DNA of 64,000 bases from Paenibacillus luteus (GCF_006542765.1 NZ_SKCD01000003.1:124001-188000), one strand, 5' to 3'. Counted from the stretch's first letter, positions 54,921-63,897 are shown. Numbers and translations: made by a program. Notes: generated by a model from the sequence alone, not told the origin.

Positions 54921-54966
54921 AAAATCCCTGATCGTCTCAAGGAAACTTGAAACGTTCAGGGATTTT
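54921..54966. terminator. 21-bp hairpin terminator
   Basis: 54921-54941 pairs with 54946-54966 at 19 of 21 positions around GAAA, ending in TTTT. It closes the DUF11 gene and may also serve the minus-strand MerR remnant. Confidence 0.82.
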
Positions 54967-54992
54967 ATGTTGGTTGGGCAGAAAATAATGCC

Positions 54993-55189
54993 TTATGAAG
55001 ATGATTTGGTCTTTATGGTCGCAATCAGCTTCATGGTAGCGACATCATCCGGCCGATAGATACGGTGTTTATTCTCTTGCGCTCCGCACGCGGGAGCAGA
55101 CCGATTTTCTCAAAATAGCGAAGCGTATCCTCCGTGATCCCCGTTTGCTCCGCGGTTTCCTTAATGGTAAGGGGTTGAAGCGCGCTCAA
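54993..55189 (-). pseudogene. MerR family regulator remnant
   Basis: From TTG 55189 (AGGAAGGTGAGA upstream) the minus strand encodes LTIKETAEQTGITEDTLRYFEKIGLLPRAERKR, a textbook MerR helix-turn-helix and wing start. A one-base shift then occurs, after which the frame reads RIYRPDDVATMKLIATIK and stops. The effector domain and dimerisation helix are absent. It is divergent from the decayed SDR gene at 55283, the usual arrangement for a MerR-controlled SDR. Confidence 0.8.
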
Positions 55190-55282
55190 CCATCTCACCT
55201 TCCTCTTTGTTTGTGTGACTATAGACTGAACACATCACTGAGAAGTAAAACGAAGCTGAACATATTGAGTGAGGACATTATA

Positions 55283-55537
55283 ATGAAAACCAAACATGGA
55301 AAAGGAACGGCGCTTATAACAAAAGCCAGCAATGGAATCGGGCTGGAGCTGTATCAAGCTGATTTGTCCCATTTTGATCAATTAAAGCGAGCTCTATCTG
55401 AGAGTAAGGCCAAGGAAGAGAGGCTCGATCTACAAGCAGGAGTTTGCGGCAGATGCCAAAATAAAAATTCAGTAGCGCAAGATATCAACATTTCTACGCA
55501 GGAATTTAACACATTTTCAGCCTTTGTCAAGCTATAA
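55283..55537 (+). pseudogene. Short-chain dehydrogenase remnant
   Basis: The ATG at 55283 is followed by GTALITKASNGIGLEL, a damaged SDR cofactor motif (TGASxGIG expected), which jumps directly to YQADLSHFDQLKRAL, normally about 40 residues later, and then to LDLQAGVCG where LINNAG is expected. The catalytic Tyr-Lys region is absent. Several deletions have removed most of the gene. Confidence 0.72.
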
Positions 55538-55565
55538 TCAAGAAAAAAAGCTGGAGGCTACAAGG

Positions 55566-56672
55566 ATGAACGTCACTTATTGGAATGAAATCATGGAACG
55601 GCTTGATAAAAAAGTAACACGAACGATTTCGCAAATGGGCGATAAATGTCCGCATTTTGCTGGCGAGGACGGCAAGTTTGACGATATTGGCTCCGATTGG
55701 TGGACGACGGGCTTCTGGCCAGGGATACTCTGGATTATGCACGATATGACGGGAAAAGAGCATTATAAGAACGCGGCTTGGCGCTGGGATGAGGAGCTTG
55801 AGCAATGGTTTATTAAACCAACGGTAGAGATGCATCATGATGTAGGGTTCCAATTCCTTTCCACGGCTGTCATTAAGCATACGATAACAGGCGATGAGGA
55901 CGCATTTCGCCGGGGCATTGAAGCGGCTAACTTCCTAGCTGCCCGATATAATCCGGCAGGCAGATTCATTCGCGCATGGAATGGAGATATGTATGGCTGG
56001 GCCATTATAGACTGCATGCTTAACATATCGCTGCTCTTCTGGGCGAGCAAGGTGACTGGCGATCCGCGTTATAAGCACATCGCTATTGCACATGCGGAAA
56101 CGACGATGGAGCATGGCATCCGTGAGGATGGCTCGACCAAGCATATTTTATCGTTTGATGCAGAGACAGGTGCCTATATTGAGAACTTCGGCGGGCAAGG
56201 GCTGTCCGCGGAATCATCATGGAGCCGCGGGACATCGTGGGGGCTATATGGCTTCATCAATGCTTATCGCAACACTGGCGATGCTCGTTTTCTAAATACG
56301 GCGAAGCGGATTGCACATTATTTCATCGCAGCTTCTCCCGAGGATCATGTACCTTATTCGGACTTCCGCTTTGAGTCGGTGGAAGGCCGCTACCGAGACA
56401 GCTCGGCAGCCGCAATTGCCGCTTCAGGATTGCTTGAAATCGCTGAGGTCGTACCGGCAGGGGAGAAAAGCCTTTATGCTGGCGCAGCAGAACGCATTCT
56501 TCGGTCACTTACGGAAAATTACGCAACGTGGGACAATTCAGACCATGAGGCAATTCTGCTTCACGGGTCAAGCAGTGTATCCGCGGAAGCGGAAGGCTCG
56601 CTAATCTATGGCGATTATTATTACATCGAGGCTATCGCCAAGCTGAGTGGCTGGAAGCATCGCATCTATTAA
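55566..56672 (+). CDS. Unsaturated glucuronyl hydrolase, glycoside hydrolase family 88
   Basis: Cytoplasmic hydrolase of 368 residues that removes unsaturated uronic acids from oligosaccharides made by polysaccharide lyases. The (alpha/alpha)6 barrel shows DWWTTGFWPGILW, MHHDVGFQF with Asp92, and NGDMYGWAIIDCMLN with Asp149; these correspond to the two catalytic Asp residues of the Bacillus enzyme. ATG 55566 is chosen (GGAGG 9 bases upstream) over 55524. It stands alone with its own terminator. Its substrate could come from glycosaminoglycans, gellan or xanthan. Confidence 0.92.
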   Translation: MNVTYWNEIMERLDKKVTRTISQMGDKCPHFAGEDGKFDDIGSDWWTTGFWPGILWIMHDMTGKEHYKNAAWRWDEELEQWFIKPTVEMHHDVGFQFLSTAVIKHTITGDEDAFRRGIEAANFLAARYNPAGRFIRAWNGDMYGWAIIDCMLNISLLFWASKVTGDPRYKHIAIAHAETTMEHGIREDGSTKHILSFDAETGAYIENFGGQGLSAESSWSRGTSWGLYGFINAYRNTGDARFLNTAKRIAHYFIAASPEDHVPYSDFRFESVEGRYRDSSAAAIAASGLLEIAEVVPAGEKSLYAGAAERILRSLTENYATWDNSDHEAILLHGSSSVSAEAEGSLIYGDYYYIEAIAKLSGWKHRIY

Positions 56673-56678
56673 ACAGCA

Positions 56679-56717
56679 AGCAGCCTTTCCTTACTTTTAA
56701 GGGAAGGTTGCTTTTTT
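56679..56717 (+). terminator. Rho-independent terminator of GH88 gene
   Basis: 56679-56693 pairs with 56698-56712 with two G-T wobbles around CTTT, followed by TTTTTT. Confidence 0.85.
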
Positions 56718-56854
56718 AATCGTGGAACAGAACCTGACAACGACTTTAAGGAATTGATTTTCATTCGTTATCTTGCTGTTCTATTACGAGATAAGCACAA
56801 ATGTAAGTTGGTAAGGTATAGTTAGCTTAATGTGATGGATCGGAGGCAGGGCAA

Positions 56855-57472
56855 GTGGGAGGCGTAATAACGAAGTTTTTTGATTATGGGCAGGAGGAAA
56901 TCGATACTCTCAAAAGCTTGGACAAAGAGCTGGGGGGAGCGATGGAACGGCTTGGCAAGGTGGAACGCTTGATCATTCCCGATCTGTTCGCCGCTCTTAT
57001 GCATGCAATTGTTGGCCAGCTTATTTCGGCGAAGGCGGCACATACCATATGGCAGAGAATGCTGGACAAGCTGGGCGAAATATCACCGCAAAATATAGCA
57101 GGGCAGACTGTTCAAACGATACAGTCTTGCGGCGTAACGATGAAAAAAGCCAGCAGCATGATTGCCATTGCGGAGAAGATCGCGCACGGCGAATTCCAAC
57201 TGGACGAGCTGCATCAATTGCCCGATAAGGAGGTTATCCGTAAGCTCGTGACTTTGAAGGGCGTCGGCGAGTGGACAGCCGAGATGCTGCTCATTCACGC
57301 GTTGGAGCGCCGTGATGTCTTAAGCTGGGGCGATATTGCCATTCGACGCGGCATGCTGAAGCTATACGGACTCCCTGCTCTTACGAAGGAACAGTTCGAA
57401 GAATACCGGAAGCGGTATTCGCCGCTTGGCTCGATCGCATCGATTTATTTATGGCAACTATCATTTGAATAA
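56855..57472 (+). CDS. alkA: DNA-3-methyladenine glycosylase II, AlkA-type
   Basis: Base-excision repair glycosylase of 205 residues in the HhH-GPD superfamily. The helix-hairpin-helix LVTLKGVGEWTAEMLL is at about residues 131-146 and the catalytic Asp160 is in SWGDIAIRRG. It removes alkylated purines from DNA. GTG 56855 has GGAGG 8 bases upstream. It is followed after 16 bases by an AlkD-type glycosylase, forming a repair pair. Confidence 0.88.
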   Translation: MGGVITKFFDYGQEEIDTLKSLDKELGGAMERLGKVERLIIPDLFAALMHAIVGQLISAKAAHTIWQRMLDKLGEISPQNIAGQTVQTIQSCGVTMKKASSMIAIAEKIAHGEFQLDELHQLPDKEVIRKLVTLKGVGEWTAEMLLIHALERRDVLSWGDIAIRRGMLKLYGLPALTKEQFEEYRKRYSPLGSIASIYLWQLSFE

Positions 57473-57488
57473 CGAAAGGGGAACTTTA

Positions 57489-58187
57489 ATGGAACAAAGC
57501 ATAAAAGAGCAATTGTTGGGGATGGCTGAAACGGATTTTCAGAAATTTACTGCGGCACTGATCCCGAACATTGATAATGTGCTAGGGGTGCGGCTGCCGC
57601 TGCTTCGCAAGCTGGCTAAGGTCATTGCGAAGGGGGATTGGCGGACCTATCTGGCCAATGCGGAAAACGATTATTTTGAAGAGGTCATGCTGCAGGGCAT
57701 GGTGATCGGCACAGTGGATGCTGAAATCGAAGAAATGCTGCGTCATGTGGCGGCGTTTGTTCCGAAAATAAACAATTGGTCGGTATGCGACAGCTTTTGC
57801 ATCGGCCTGAAATTTACTATCAATCATAAGGAAACGGTATGGGAGTTTTTGCAGCCTTATTTGGCTTCTGATCTAGAATACGAGATACGCTTCGGAGTCG
57901 TCATGCTGCTCGACTTTTATATCGAAGAGCCCTATATCGATTGGGTACTTAGGCTGTTGGACCAGACCAAACGCGAGACTTATTACGTTCAAATGGCGCT
58001 AGCGTGGGCCTTATCGATCTGTTACATCAAGCTGCCTGGGCCGACGCTTGCCTATTTGGAGAATAACTCGCTAGATGACTTCACTTACAACAAAGCTCTG
58101 CAAAAAATAACGGAATCGTATCGAGTAGACCAAGCTGCGAAGCAAATGATTCGAGGCATGAAGCGGAAGACAAAAGGAAAACGATAA
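57489..58187 (+). CDS. DNA alkylation repair protein, AlkD-like (HEAT-repeat glycosylase)
   Basis: All-helical HEAT-like repeat protein of 232 residues. AlkD relatives excise N3- and N7-alkylated bases without base flipping. The family motif NNWSVCDSFC with the catalytic-region Asp is at about residues 95-104, and YVQMALAWALS is a further conserved helix. GAAAGGGG precedes ATG 57489. It lies directly downstream of the AlkA gene and is probably co-transcribed with it. Confidence 0.87.
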   Translation: MEQSIKEQLLGMAETDFQKFTAALIPNIDNVLGVRLPLLRKLAKVIAKGDWRTYLANAENDYFEEVMLQGMVIGTVDAEIEEMLRHVAAFVPKINNWSVCDSFCIGLKFTINHKETVWEFLQPYLASDLEYEIRFGVVMLLDFYIEEPYIDWVLRLLDQTKRETYYVQMALAWALSICYIKLPGPTLAYLENNSLDDFTYNKALQKITESYRVDQAAKQMIRGMKRKTKGKR

Positions 58188-58231
58188 GCTTGCGGATAGG
58201 TTGATTGGCCCTATTGAGGTTTTCATGCATG

Positions 58232-58273
58232 AAAAAAACAGGCTGTCCTTATTTTGTTCAGGACGGCCTGTTT
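58232..58273. terminator. Bidirectional terminator
   Basis: AAACAGGCTGTCCT (58236-58249) pairs with AGGACGGCCTGTTT (58260-58273), one wobble. A run of A at 58232-58238 gives the minus-strand transcript a T tract. It separates convergent genes. Confidence 0.8.
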
Positions 58274-58307
58274 AAGCCTATTATTCCATATGCTGCGGCA
58301 AATTGCA

Positions 58308-59126
58308 CTAAGGCTCAAAGCCTTGCTGACTAATATAGATTTGTTCCTCGGGGAAAACTTGCTTCAACCGTTCATACACTTTTTGGTATGCGGAGGGGTG
58401 ATACCACTCTTCCAGACCGAGCTGCTCGTACAGGGATTGAATCGCCATCTGACGGGTTCGCTTGCCGCCGCTTCCATCTCCCATAAAATAGTCATCAAGG
58501 CAGACCCGGTCGACGAGCGGACGCAAAAGTTCGGGAAACCGTTCGCTGCTCGGCAGCATAGGGGCAATGGCTGCTTGCGCTGGAACACCAGCCTCGGCAA
58601 GAAGCTCGAGTGTCTTTAACCTGGCGCTGATCGGCGGGGCGCTTGGCGAAAAATGCTTGCGAATATCCTCGAGGTCAGTCTCCACCGTCATGCTTACCCG
58701 CACTTTATCGCCTAGGCGCAGAAACAGATCGATATCTCTTCGGACAAGTGGACTTCGCGTTTGCACCAATAAAAAATCAGGCGGATCATCGGCCATCACC
58801 TCAAGCAAAGAACGGGTGATTTGCTCCTTGTGTTCAATGGGCTGATAAGGATCGGTGCTGGAAGACATAAAGATCGTGACCGGCCCTTTGGCTTTGGCCT
58901 TTTTTAGTTCCTTTTGCAAAATGGCGGCAGCGTCTTTTTTGATATCGACCCACGTTCCCCATTCCGCACCTCTAAACGTCGAAACCGGCATTTTCCGAAC
59001 GTAGCAATAGGAGCAGGCAAACGAGCAGCCCGTATAGGGATTAAGCGAGTGGCTGTAACCGGACAGAAATCCGGTTCCTTTGTTCAGAAGCGTCTTTGGC
59101 TGTTTGGTTAAATAGTCTATGTGCAT
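58308..59126 (-). CDS. Radical SAM protein, spore photoproduct lyase family
   Basis: Iron-sulfur radical SAM enzyme of 272 residues. The cluster motif CxxxCxxC is at Cys34, Cys38 and Cys41 (YTGCSFACSYCYVRK). SSSTDPYQPIE and VQTRSPLVRRDIDL are typical of the SPL-like COG1533 group. It is shorter than true spore photoproduct lyase (about 340 residues) and lacks its C-terminal part, so a direct role in thymine-dimer repair is uncertain. It lies beside alkylation-repair genes. Confidence 0.85.
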   Translation of the reverse strand: MHIDYLTKQPKTLLNKGTGFLSGYSHSLNPYTGCSFACSYCYVRKMPVSTFRGAEWGTWVDIKKDAAAILQKELKKAKAKGPVTIFMSSSTDPYQPIEHKEQITRSLLEVMADDPPDFLLVQTRSPLVRRDIDLFLRLGDKVRVSMTVETDLEDIRKHFSPSAPPISARLKTLELLAEAGVPAQAAIAPMLPSSERFPELLRPLVDRVCLDDYFMGDGSGGKRTRQMAIQSLYEQLGLEEWYHPSAYQKVYERLKQVFPEEQIYISQQGFEP

Positions 59127-59198
59127 ATAAAAACCTGTTCAGAGGTTAATGATTGAATGACTGACATTAGCGTTCCTCCTTGGGCTCGCGATCATGCT

Positions 59199-59465
59199 TT
59201 ATTTGGCATTATGAAAAATCATGCCCAGAATTAGCATGTGCGGGAGCGGATAGCTCTAATATTTGTATTCGCCTTGCCCGAACCGGTATCTGGACTTATT
59301 GATGCTGCTTCAAAAATACGCGGCCCTATCATAGGTAACTATTACTTCTTCGCATTGCTGTTGTGTTAATAGAGAGGATATCTTTGCGAAGCCATGCTCG
59401 TCAAGAGAATGCTGAAGTAAGGTGAAGCTTTGGCGTAATCCTTGCAAATATTCAATGAGCTCTTT
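59199..59465 (-). pseudogene. 2OG-Fe(II) oxygenase remnant (DNA-repair type), two in-frame stops
   Basis: Directly after the AdaA remnant and in the same frame the minus strand reads LLQHSLDEHGFAKISSLLTQQQ, EEVIVTYDRAAYF, a TGA stop, INKSRYRFGQGEYKY, a TAG stop, then SYPLPHML. The RFGxGEYKYF-YPLP pattern is characteristic of the 2OG-Fe(II) oxygenase family predicted to repair alkylated DNA (Oxygenase-NA). The C-terminal half with the iron ligands is missing. The likely start position reads ATT, not ATG. The gene is dead. Confidence 0.7.
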
Positions 59466-59620
59466 TTAGTTGGTATGCTGCATTTGCCGATAATCGGCAG
59501 GTGTGCTGCCTGTCTTTTTTTTGAACAAAATAATGAAATAAGGCGTATTGTGCAGCCCTACGTGGGAGCCAACTTCAGCAATGAGCAGGCTGCCATTTTT
59601 CCTCTGTCCATTCCTCGAAA
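59466..59620 (-). pseudogene. AdaA-type regulator remnant (C-terminal AraC HTH)
   Basis: The last 45-50 codons of an AraC-type protein end at TAA 59466-59468. LLIAEVGSHVGLHNTPYFIILFKKKTGSTPADYRQM matches the second helix-turn-helix and tail of Bacillus AdaA, whose NAPYFITLFKKKTGQTP segment is nearly the same. The methylphosphotriester-sensing N-terminus and first helix-turn-helix are gone. AdaA activates alkylation repair, and the intact alkA and AlkD genes lie nearby. Confidence 0.7.
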
Positions 59621-59737
59621 AACCGCGACTTCATAGGGCTCACCTCCATAAACAGTATAACCCTCAAAGTGAACGGATGTACCCCTTTTTGAGTGTAAGA
59701 GCAAGATAACGAAACTCTTGAAAGGTAAGCGGAAATA

Positions 59738-59845
59738 ATGAATTTAGAAACGATATTACATCAGCTGAATATTCCATACCACTTCCGAAATCTAAAGGAT
59801 AGGATTCCAATCGATGCTCATTATACGATAAACTTCTATAAATAG
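59738..59845 (+). CDS. Small ORF, possible AraC cupin N-terminal fragment
   Basis: ATG 59738 opens a 35-codon frame (start NLETILHQLNIPYHF, later IDAHYTINFY) that resembles the first residues of Paenibacillus AraC cupins. AAAGG lies upstream at poor spacing. It may be a relic rather than a gene. Confidence 0.25.
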   Translation: MNLETILHQLNIPYHFRNLKDRIPIDAHYTINFYK

Positions 59846-59883
59846 TAGGATGTCACTTTACATAACGACAGGAGGAAACACCC

Positions 59884-61716
59884 TTGATTCAGTGGATGAA
59901 TGGCCATTTCAGAGAAAGCAACCTGCGTACAAGGCTGTTGATCCTGTTCACCGTACTTATACTGCTGCCGCTTAGCCTGCAGGGCATGGTGACTTATCGT
60001 CACTTCTCGGCAACGATGAATGACAAGACGGAGCAATATACGATTGACATTGTTCGGCAAATCAGTGCCAATTTGGATCGGCAGCTCAAGGACTTCGAGA
60101 GGCTGTCCCTTATGCCGCTGTACGATCAGATGGTGCTGTCCATTCTGGCCAAATACAATGGGTCCATGGGCTCGGGCACGTGGGTACAATCCGATGATTA
60201 TATGAAAATGAAGCTTTATACCTCCGGGCAGGCATACGATCGCCCCGAGATTCGCGGCATCCATCTGATTAGCAACAGCGGTGTTCTATTCTCGAATGTC
60301 GATGCGATGGCTATTGATGCCGTATGGGACGGCAGGCAGGATGACTGGTTCACGTCGCTTGCAAGATCGGAAGGGGAGTGGAGAATTATCCCTCCGCATA
60401 AGCCTTCCTATTATAGCGGTTCCGATGCGGAAGCCTATATCTCGGTTGCCAGAGTGATTCGCGAACCGAAGACGCTGGCCCGGCTTGGTTATATATTGAT
60501 TGATGTGAAGCTGGAAGCGTTCGGCGGCATTTTATCCAATCTGAATGTGGAGAAGGAAGCGGGGCTGATGATTGTGGATGGCCTGCAGCGACTATTGTAT
60601 GAGCGAGTGTCGGCGGACGGCATTTCCGCCTATGAGGAGATCATGAAGCAGGGGCAGCCGCAGCAATTCGAAAGCGGGCATAGGAAACGGCTGGGCAGCA
60701 GCGACTACCTGTTCGTTCAGCATCATTCTTCGTACTCAGGTCTTTCGGTCATCGGACTAACGCCAATCGCTGTTATTCAGAAGGAATCGCGCGAGATTAT
60801 GAAGTTCACCTTATGGTTTGCTGTTGTGTGCGTCGCCATAGTGATGATACTGGCCGTGATGCTTTCCTACCGGATAACAAGGCCGTTGATTGTCCTAAAG
60901 AAAAATATGGCAAGCGTCGAACAAGGCGACTTCAACAAGCGGGTGACTCCGCTTACCAACGACGAATTCGGCCAGCTCGGACGTGGCTTCAACAAAATGA
61001 TGGAGGAAATCAATCGCCTCTTTCACGAGGTTTTTGTGCTTGGCATACGGGAGAAGGAGGCGGAGTTGTCTGCGCTTCAGAGCCAGATTAACCCGCACTT
61101 TATTTACAATACGCTGGAGTCGATCAATATGATGGCTGTTCAGCGGAAGCATGCCGAGGTATCCGACATGGTTTCGGCACTCGGCAAGCTGCTGCGTTAT
61201 ACGATCGACAAAGCCGGCAGGCTTATTTCGCTGCAGGAGGAAATCGATTTTGTTCAATCCTATGTGCGAATTCAGCAGGTCCGCTATGGGGGCAAGCTGC
61301 AGGTATTCTATGACATTGATGATGAGGTCCAAGACTGCCGAATACCGAAGCTGATTATGCAGCCGCTCGTCGAGAACGCCGTTTATCACGGCATTGACGG
61401 ACAGGAAGAGGGAGGCACTATTTGGATCTCGGCCCTGCGATTTGAAGACGAGCTGCTCATTACCGTGCGGGACAATGGCAAGGGAATGGGCGAAGAGGAG
61501 ATCGATGCGCTAAACGAGGAGATAAGCAAGCTGCCTTCCTATCAGTCTTTGCAGCGCAATGACGAGGATGAGCTGGGGCTGAACAATATTTATCAGCGCA
61601 TATTGCTGATTTACGGCGAAGGCGGCAGTCTGACGGTGGAGGGAAGTTTGGGGCAAGGCTTGGCGGTTACGATAACGATACCCTTACAGGAAAAGGAGGC
61701 AGAACAGGATGTATAA
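59884..61716 (+). CDS. YesM-type sensor histidine kinase
   Basis: Membrane kinase of 610 residues. The first helix is LLILFTVLILLPLSL at about residues 18-32; an extracellular region of about 260 residues follows; the second helix is FAVVCVAIVMILAVML; the HAMP linker has EQGDFNKRV; the phospho-acceptor box is QSQINPHFIYNTLES; and the HATPase domain has QPLVENAVYHG and RDNGKGMG. TTG 59884 is supported by AGGAGG 8 bases upstream. Its stop overlaps the regulator start by 8 bases. It belongs with the sugar importer starting at 62608. Confidence 0.94.
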   Translation: MIQWMNGHFRESNLRTRLLILFTVLILLPLSLQGMVTYRHFSATMNDKTEQYTIDIVRQISANLDRQLKDFERLSLMPLYDQMVLSILAKYNGSMGSGTWVQSDDYMKMKLYTSGQAYDRPEIRGIHLISNSGVLFSNVDAMAIDAVWDGRQDDWFTSLARSEGEWRIIPPHKPSYYSGSDAEAYISVARVIREPKTLARLGYILIDVKLEAFGGILSNLNVEKEAGLMIVDGLQRLLYERVSADGISAYEEIMKQGQPQQFESGHRKRLGSSDYLFVQHHSSYSGLSVIGLTPIAVIQKESREIMKFTLWFAVVCVAIVMILAVMLSYRITRPLIVLKKNMASVEQGDFNKRVTPLTNDEFGQLGRGFNKMMEEINRLFHEVFVLGIREKEAELSALQSQINPHFIYNTLESINMMAVQRKHAEVSDMVSALGKLLRYTIDKAGRLISLQEEIDFVQSYVRIQQVRYGGKLQVFYDIDDEVQDCRIPKLIMQPLVENAVYHGIDGQEEGGTIWISALRFEDELLITVRDNGKGMGEEEIDALNEEISKLPSYQSLQRNDEDELGLNNIYQRILLIYGEGGSLTVEGSLGQGLAVTITIPLQEKEAEQDV

Positions 61717-62485
61717 GGTGCTGCTCGTAGAGGATGAGCTGGTCATACGTCAGGGACTGCGGGAGCTGATTCGCCAGTCGGCACATTCGTTCGAGGTGAC
61801 GGGAGAGATGGCAAGCGGCACAGAGGCGCTAGCTTATTTGAAATCCGACATGCCTGATGTCATGATTACCGATATTCGGATGAGAGAGATGGACGGGCTG
61901 ACGCTGATGGAGAAGGTGAAGCAAATGTATCCTGATCTGCTCGTCATTATTTTGAGCGGATACGGAGAATTTGAATACGCGCAGAGGGCGATTGCATGCG
62001 GGGTGTTCCACTATTTGCTGAAGCCGATCGAGCGTCATGAGCTGGTAGCCGTGCTGCAGAAGGCGCGCTTGCTGTTGGATCGAAAATATGGTGTATCTGC
62101 GCCGCAGCTCGAAACGGATTCAGACGCTATGGAGGCTGGCAGGGATGCTAGAAAAATTATCCGCGATGTGAAGGAGTATGTAAAGCTGCATCTAGATGGC
62201 GATTTGCGCCTGCAGACCGTCTCTTCCCAAGTGAGCCTAAACGCCACGTATTTGAGCCAGCTGTTTAAGGGAGAGACGGGAGTTCTCTATTCGGATTACG
62301 TGTCGGAGGCGCGTATTGAACGCGCGAAATGGCTGCTGACACATACGCAGCTCAAAATTTATGATGTGGCGAGGCTGTCCGGGCATCAGAGCCCTAAACA
62401 TTTTATGCTCGTATTCAAGCAGCAGGCGGGGCTGACAGCAGGCGAATACCGCAATCAATTTAATCCGCATAGCAGCTTAAGTTAG
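61709..62485 (+). CDS. Compact response regulator, REC plus AraC-type HTH
   Basis: Activator of 258 residues, half the size of the other two YesN-type regulators here because the middle region is nearly absent. The receiver domain has VEDE at residues 7-10, phospho-acceptor Asp55 in ITDIRM and Lys in YLLKPIE. A short linker leads to two helix-turn-helix motifs (VSSQVSLNATYLSQLFKGETG; ARLSGHQSPKHFMLVFKQQAG). AAGGAGG precedes ATG 61709. It probably activates the importer at 62608. Confidence 0.93.
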   Translation: MYKVLLVEDELVIRQGLRELIRQSAHSFEVTGEMASGTEALAYLKSDMPDVMITDIRMREMDGLTLMEKVKQMYPDLLVIILSGYGEFEYAQRAIACGVFHYLLKPIERHELVAVLQKARLLLDRKYGVSAPQLETDSDAMEAGRDARKIIRDVKEYVKLHLDGDLRLQTVSSQVSLNATYLSQLFKGETGVLYSDYVSEARIERAKWLLTHTQLKIYDVARLSGHQSPKHFMLVFKQQAGLTAGEYRNQFNPHSSLS

Positions 62486-62607
62486 ATAAAGTGACAAAGA
62501 GATAAATAAAACGAACCTTTCCTGTAATCTAAGTGATTTAAGAGCTGCAAGCTCCTCCGATATACTTAAGTAGTCATCACAAACTAGCGACCGTTAAGGG
62601 GGATTTT

Positions 62608-63897
62608 ATGAAAAAGGCAGGTTTGGCACTCATGGCTACCACGCTGCTTGTTACGGCGATCGGATGCAGTTCGAATACCGACAAAAACGTAAACAGCGCA
62701 GCGGAGAAAAAAGAAGATGTTGAGTTGAAGTTTCTCATGTGGGGCAATCAAGGGCATATGGACGTCTACAACAAGCTCATTGATGGCTTTAAGCAGGAAA
62801 ATCCGGGAATTCAGGTGAGGATGGAATCGGTGCCTTTCGCCGAATACCAGCAGAAGATTTCGGTGCTTGCAGCAGGCAAATCGCTGCCGGACATTGCATG
62901 GGTATCCGAGCGGATGGTTCCTCAGTTTAAGGCAAACGGAATTTTGGCGGATGTGTCGGAATTTAAAGATGATGCCGATTTTAAGCTGGATGATTACATT
63001 CCAAGCACGCTGGATCTGTTCCGCGATGGCGATCAGCTGTTGGGTCTGCCTTTCTCTACGCCGCCCGTTGTTATGTTTTACAATAAATCGTTGTTTGATC
63101 AAGCACAATTGACCGATCCGAATACGCTGGCTGCCAAAGGCGAGTGGACATGGGAGCAGTTCGAGCAAAGCGCAAAAGAGATTTCGAGCAGCGATGCCAA
63201 AAACCGCGTGTATGGCGCAAACTTTTTCCGTGATTGGAAAACCTGGGCCATTCTCTCTTCGTATTCCTGGTCCAACGGCAGCGGCCCGTTCAATGATGAT
63301 ATGACCGCCTTTACTTGGAACGACCAATATGGCGTGGAGACCTTCGAATTGCTGGAGCGCATGATGTTCACCGAGCTCTCCCATCCGAAGGCTGGCGAGC
63401 AAGTAAGCTTTGATGCGGGCAACGTGGGCATGTTCTTCGACAACTACAGCTATGTTTCAAAAGCTAGAGAAATAACGAATTTCGAGTGGAGCATTGCGCC
63501 AATGCCGTCCGGTTCGCAGGGCAGCGTGCCTATGCTTGGACAAGCGGGCTATACGCTGTTTAAGGACAGCGAGCATCCGGAGGAAGCGAAGAAGCTGTTG
63601 AAATATTTCGCAAGCCAATCCGGTATCGAGCAGACATCGACTTTCTTCGTACCGCCGCGTACGTCGGTGTTGAATTCGGATCTGTTCCTGAATCAGCCGA
63701 ACAACCCGCCGAAGGAGCATATTATTCAAGCCGTTATTGACGAAATGCCAAAAGCCCGTATTATTCCGGGACATATTCGTTGGCAGGATATCGACAATAC
63801 CGTGCTGCAGGGCTTTGACCGGCTGTTTGGCCGTTCGGGAACCGCGAAGGACAATTTAGCTAAAATGCAAACCGAAGTAGACGCTGTACTGAAGTAA
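62608..63897 (+). CDS. Sugar-binding lipoprotein (family 1 extracellular solute-binding)
   Basis: Substrate-binding subunit of 429 residues. The signal peptide KKAGLALMATTLLVTAIGC ends in a lipobox with Cys near residue 20. The mature part shows the MalE-like pattern LKFLMWGNQG, FKQENPGIQV, GKSLPDIAWV and LPFSTPPVVMFYNKSLF. It is the UgpB/MalE class, smaller than the two LplA-type proteins in this window, so this importer takes a different class of sugar. AAGGGGG precedes the ATG. A permease gene begins 72 bases downstream. Confidence 0.93.
   Translation: MKKAGLALMATTLLVTAIGCSSNTDKNVNSAAEKKEDVELKFLMWGNQGHMDVYNKLIDGFKQENPGIQVRMESVPFAEYQQKISVLAAGKSLPDIAWVSERMVPQFKANGILADVSEFKDDADFKLDDYIPSTLDLFRDGDQLLGLPFSTPPVVMFYNKSLFDQAQLTDPNTLAAKGEWTWEQFEQSAKEISSSDAKNRVYGANFFRDWKTWAILSSYSWSNGSGPFNDDMTAFTWNDQYGVETFELLERMMFTELSHPKAGEQVSFDAGNVGMFFDNYSYVSKAREITNFEWSIAPMPSGSQGSVPMLGQAGYTLFKDSEHPEEAKKLLKYFASQSGIEQTSTFFVPPRTSVLNSDLFLNQPNNPPKEHIIQAVIDEMPKARIIPGHIRWQDIDNTVLQGFDRLFGRSGTAKDNLAKMQTEVDAVLK

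Noticed and set aside
62584..63402. 272-codon minus-strand open frame
   Set aside because: It lies antisense to the sugar-binding lipoprotein gene; the translation has no family features and no ribosome binding site.
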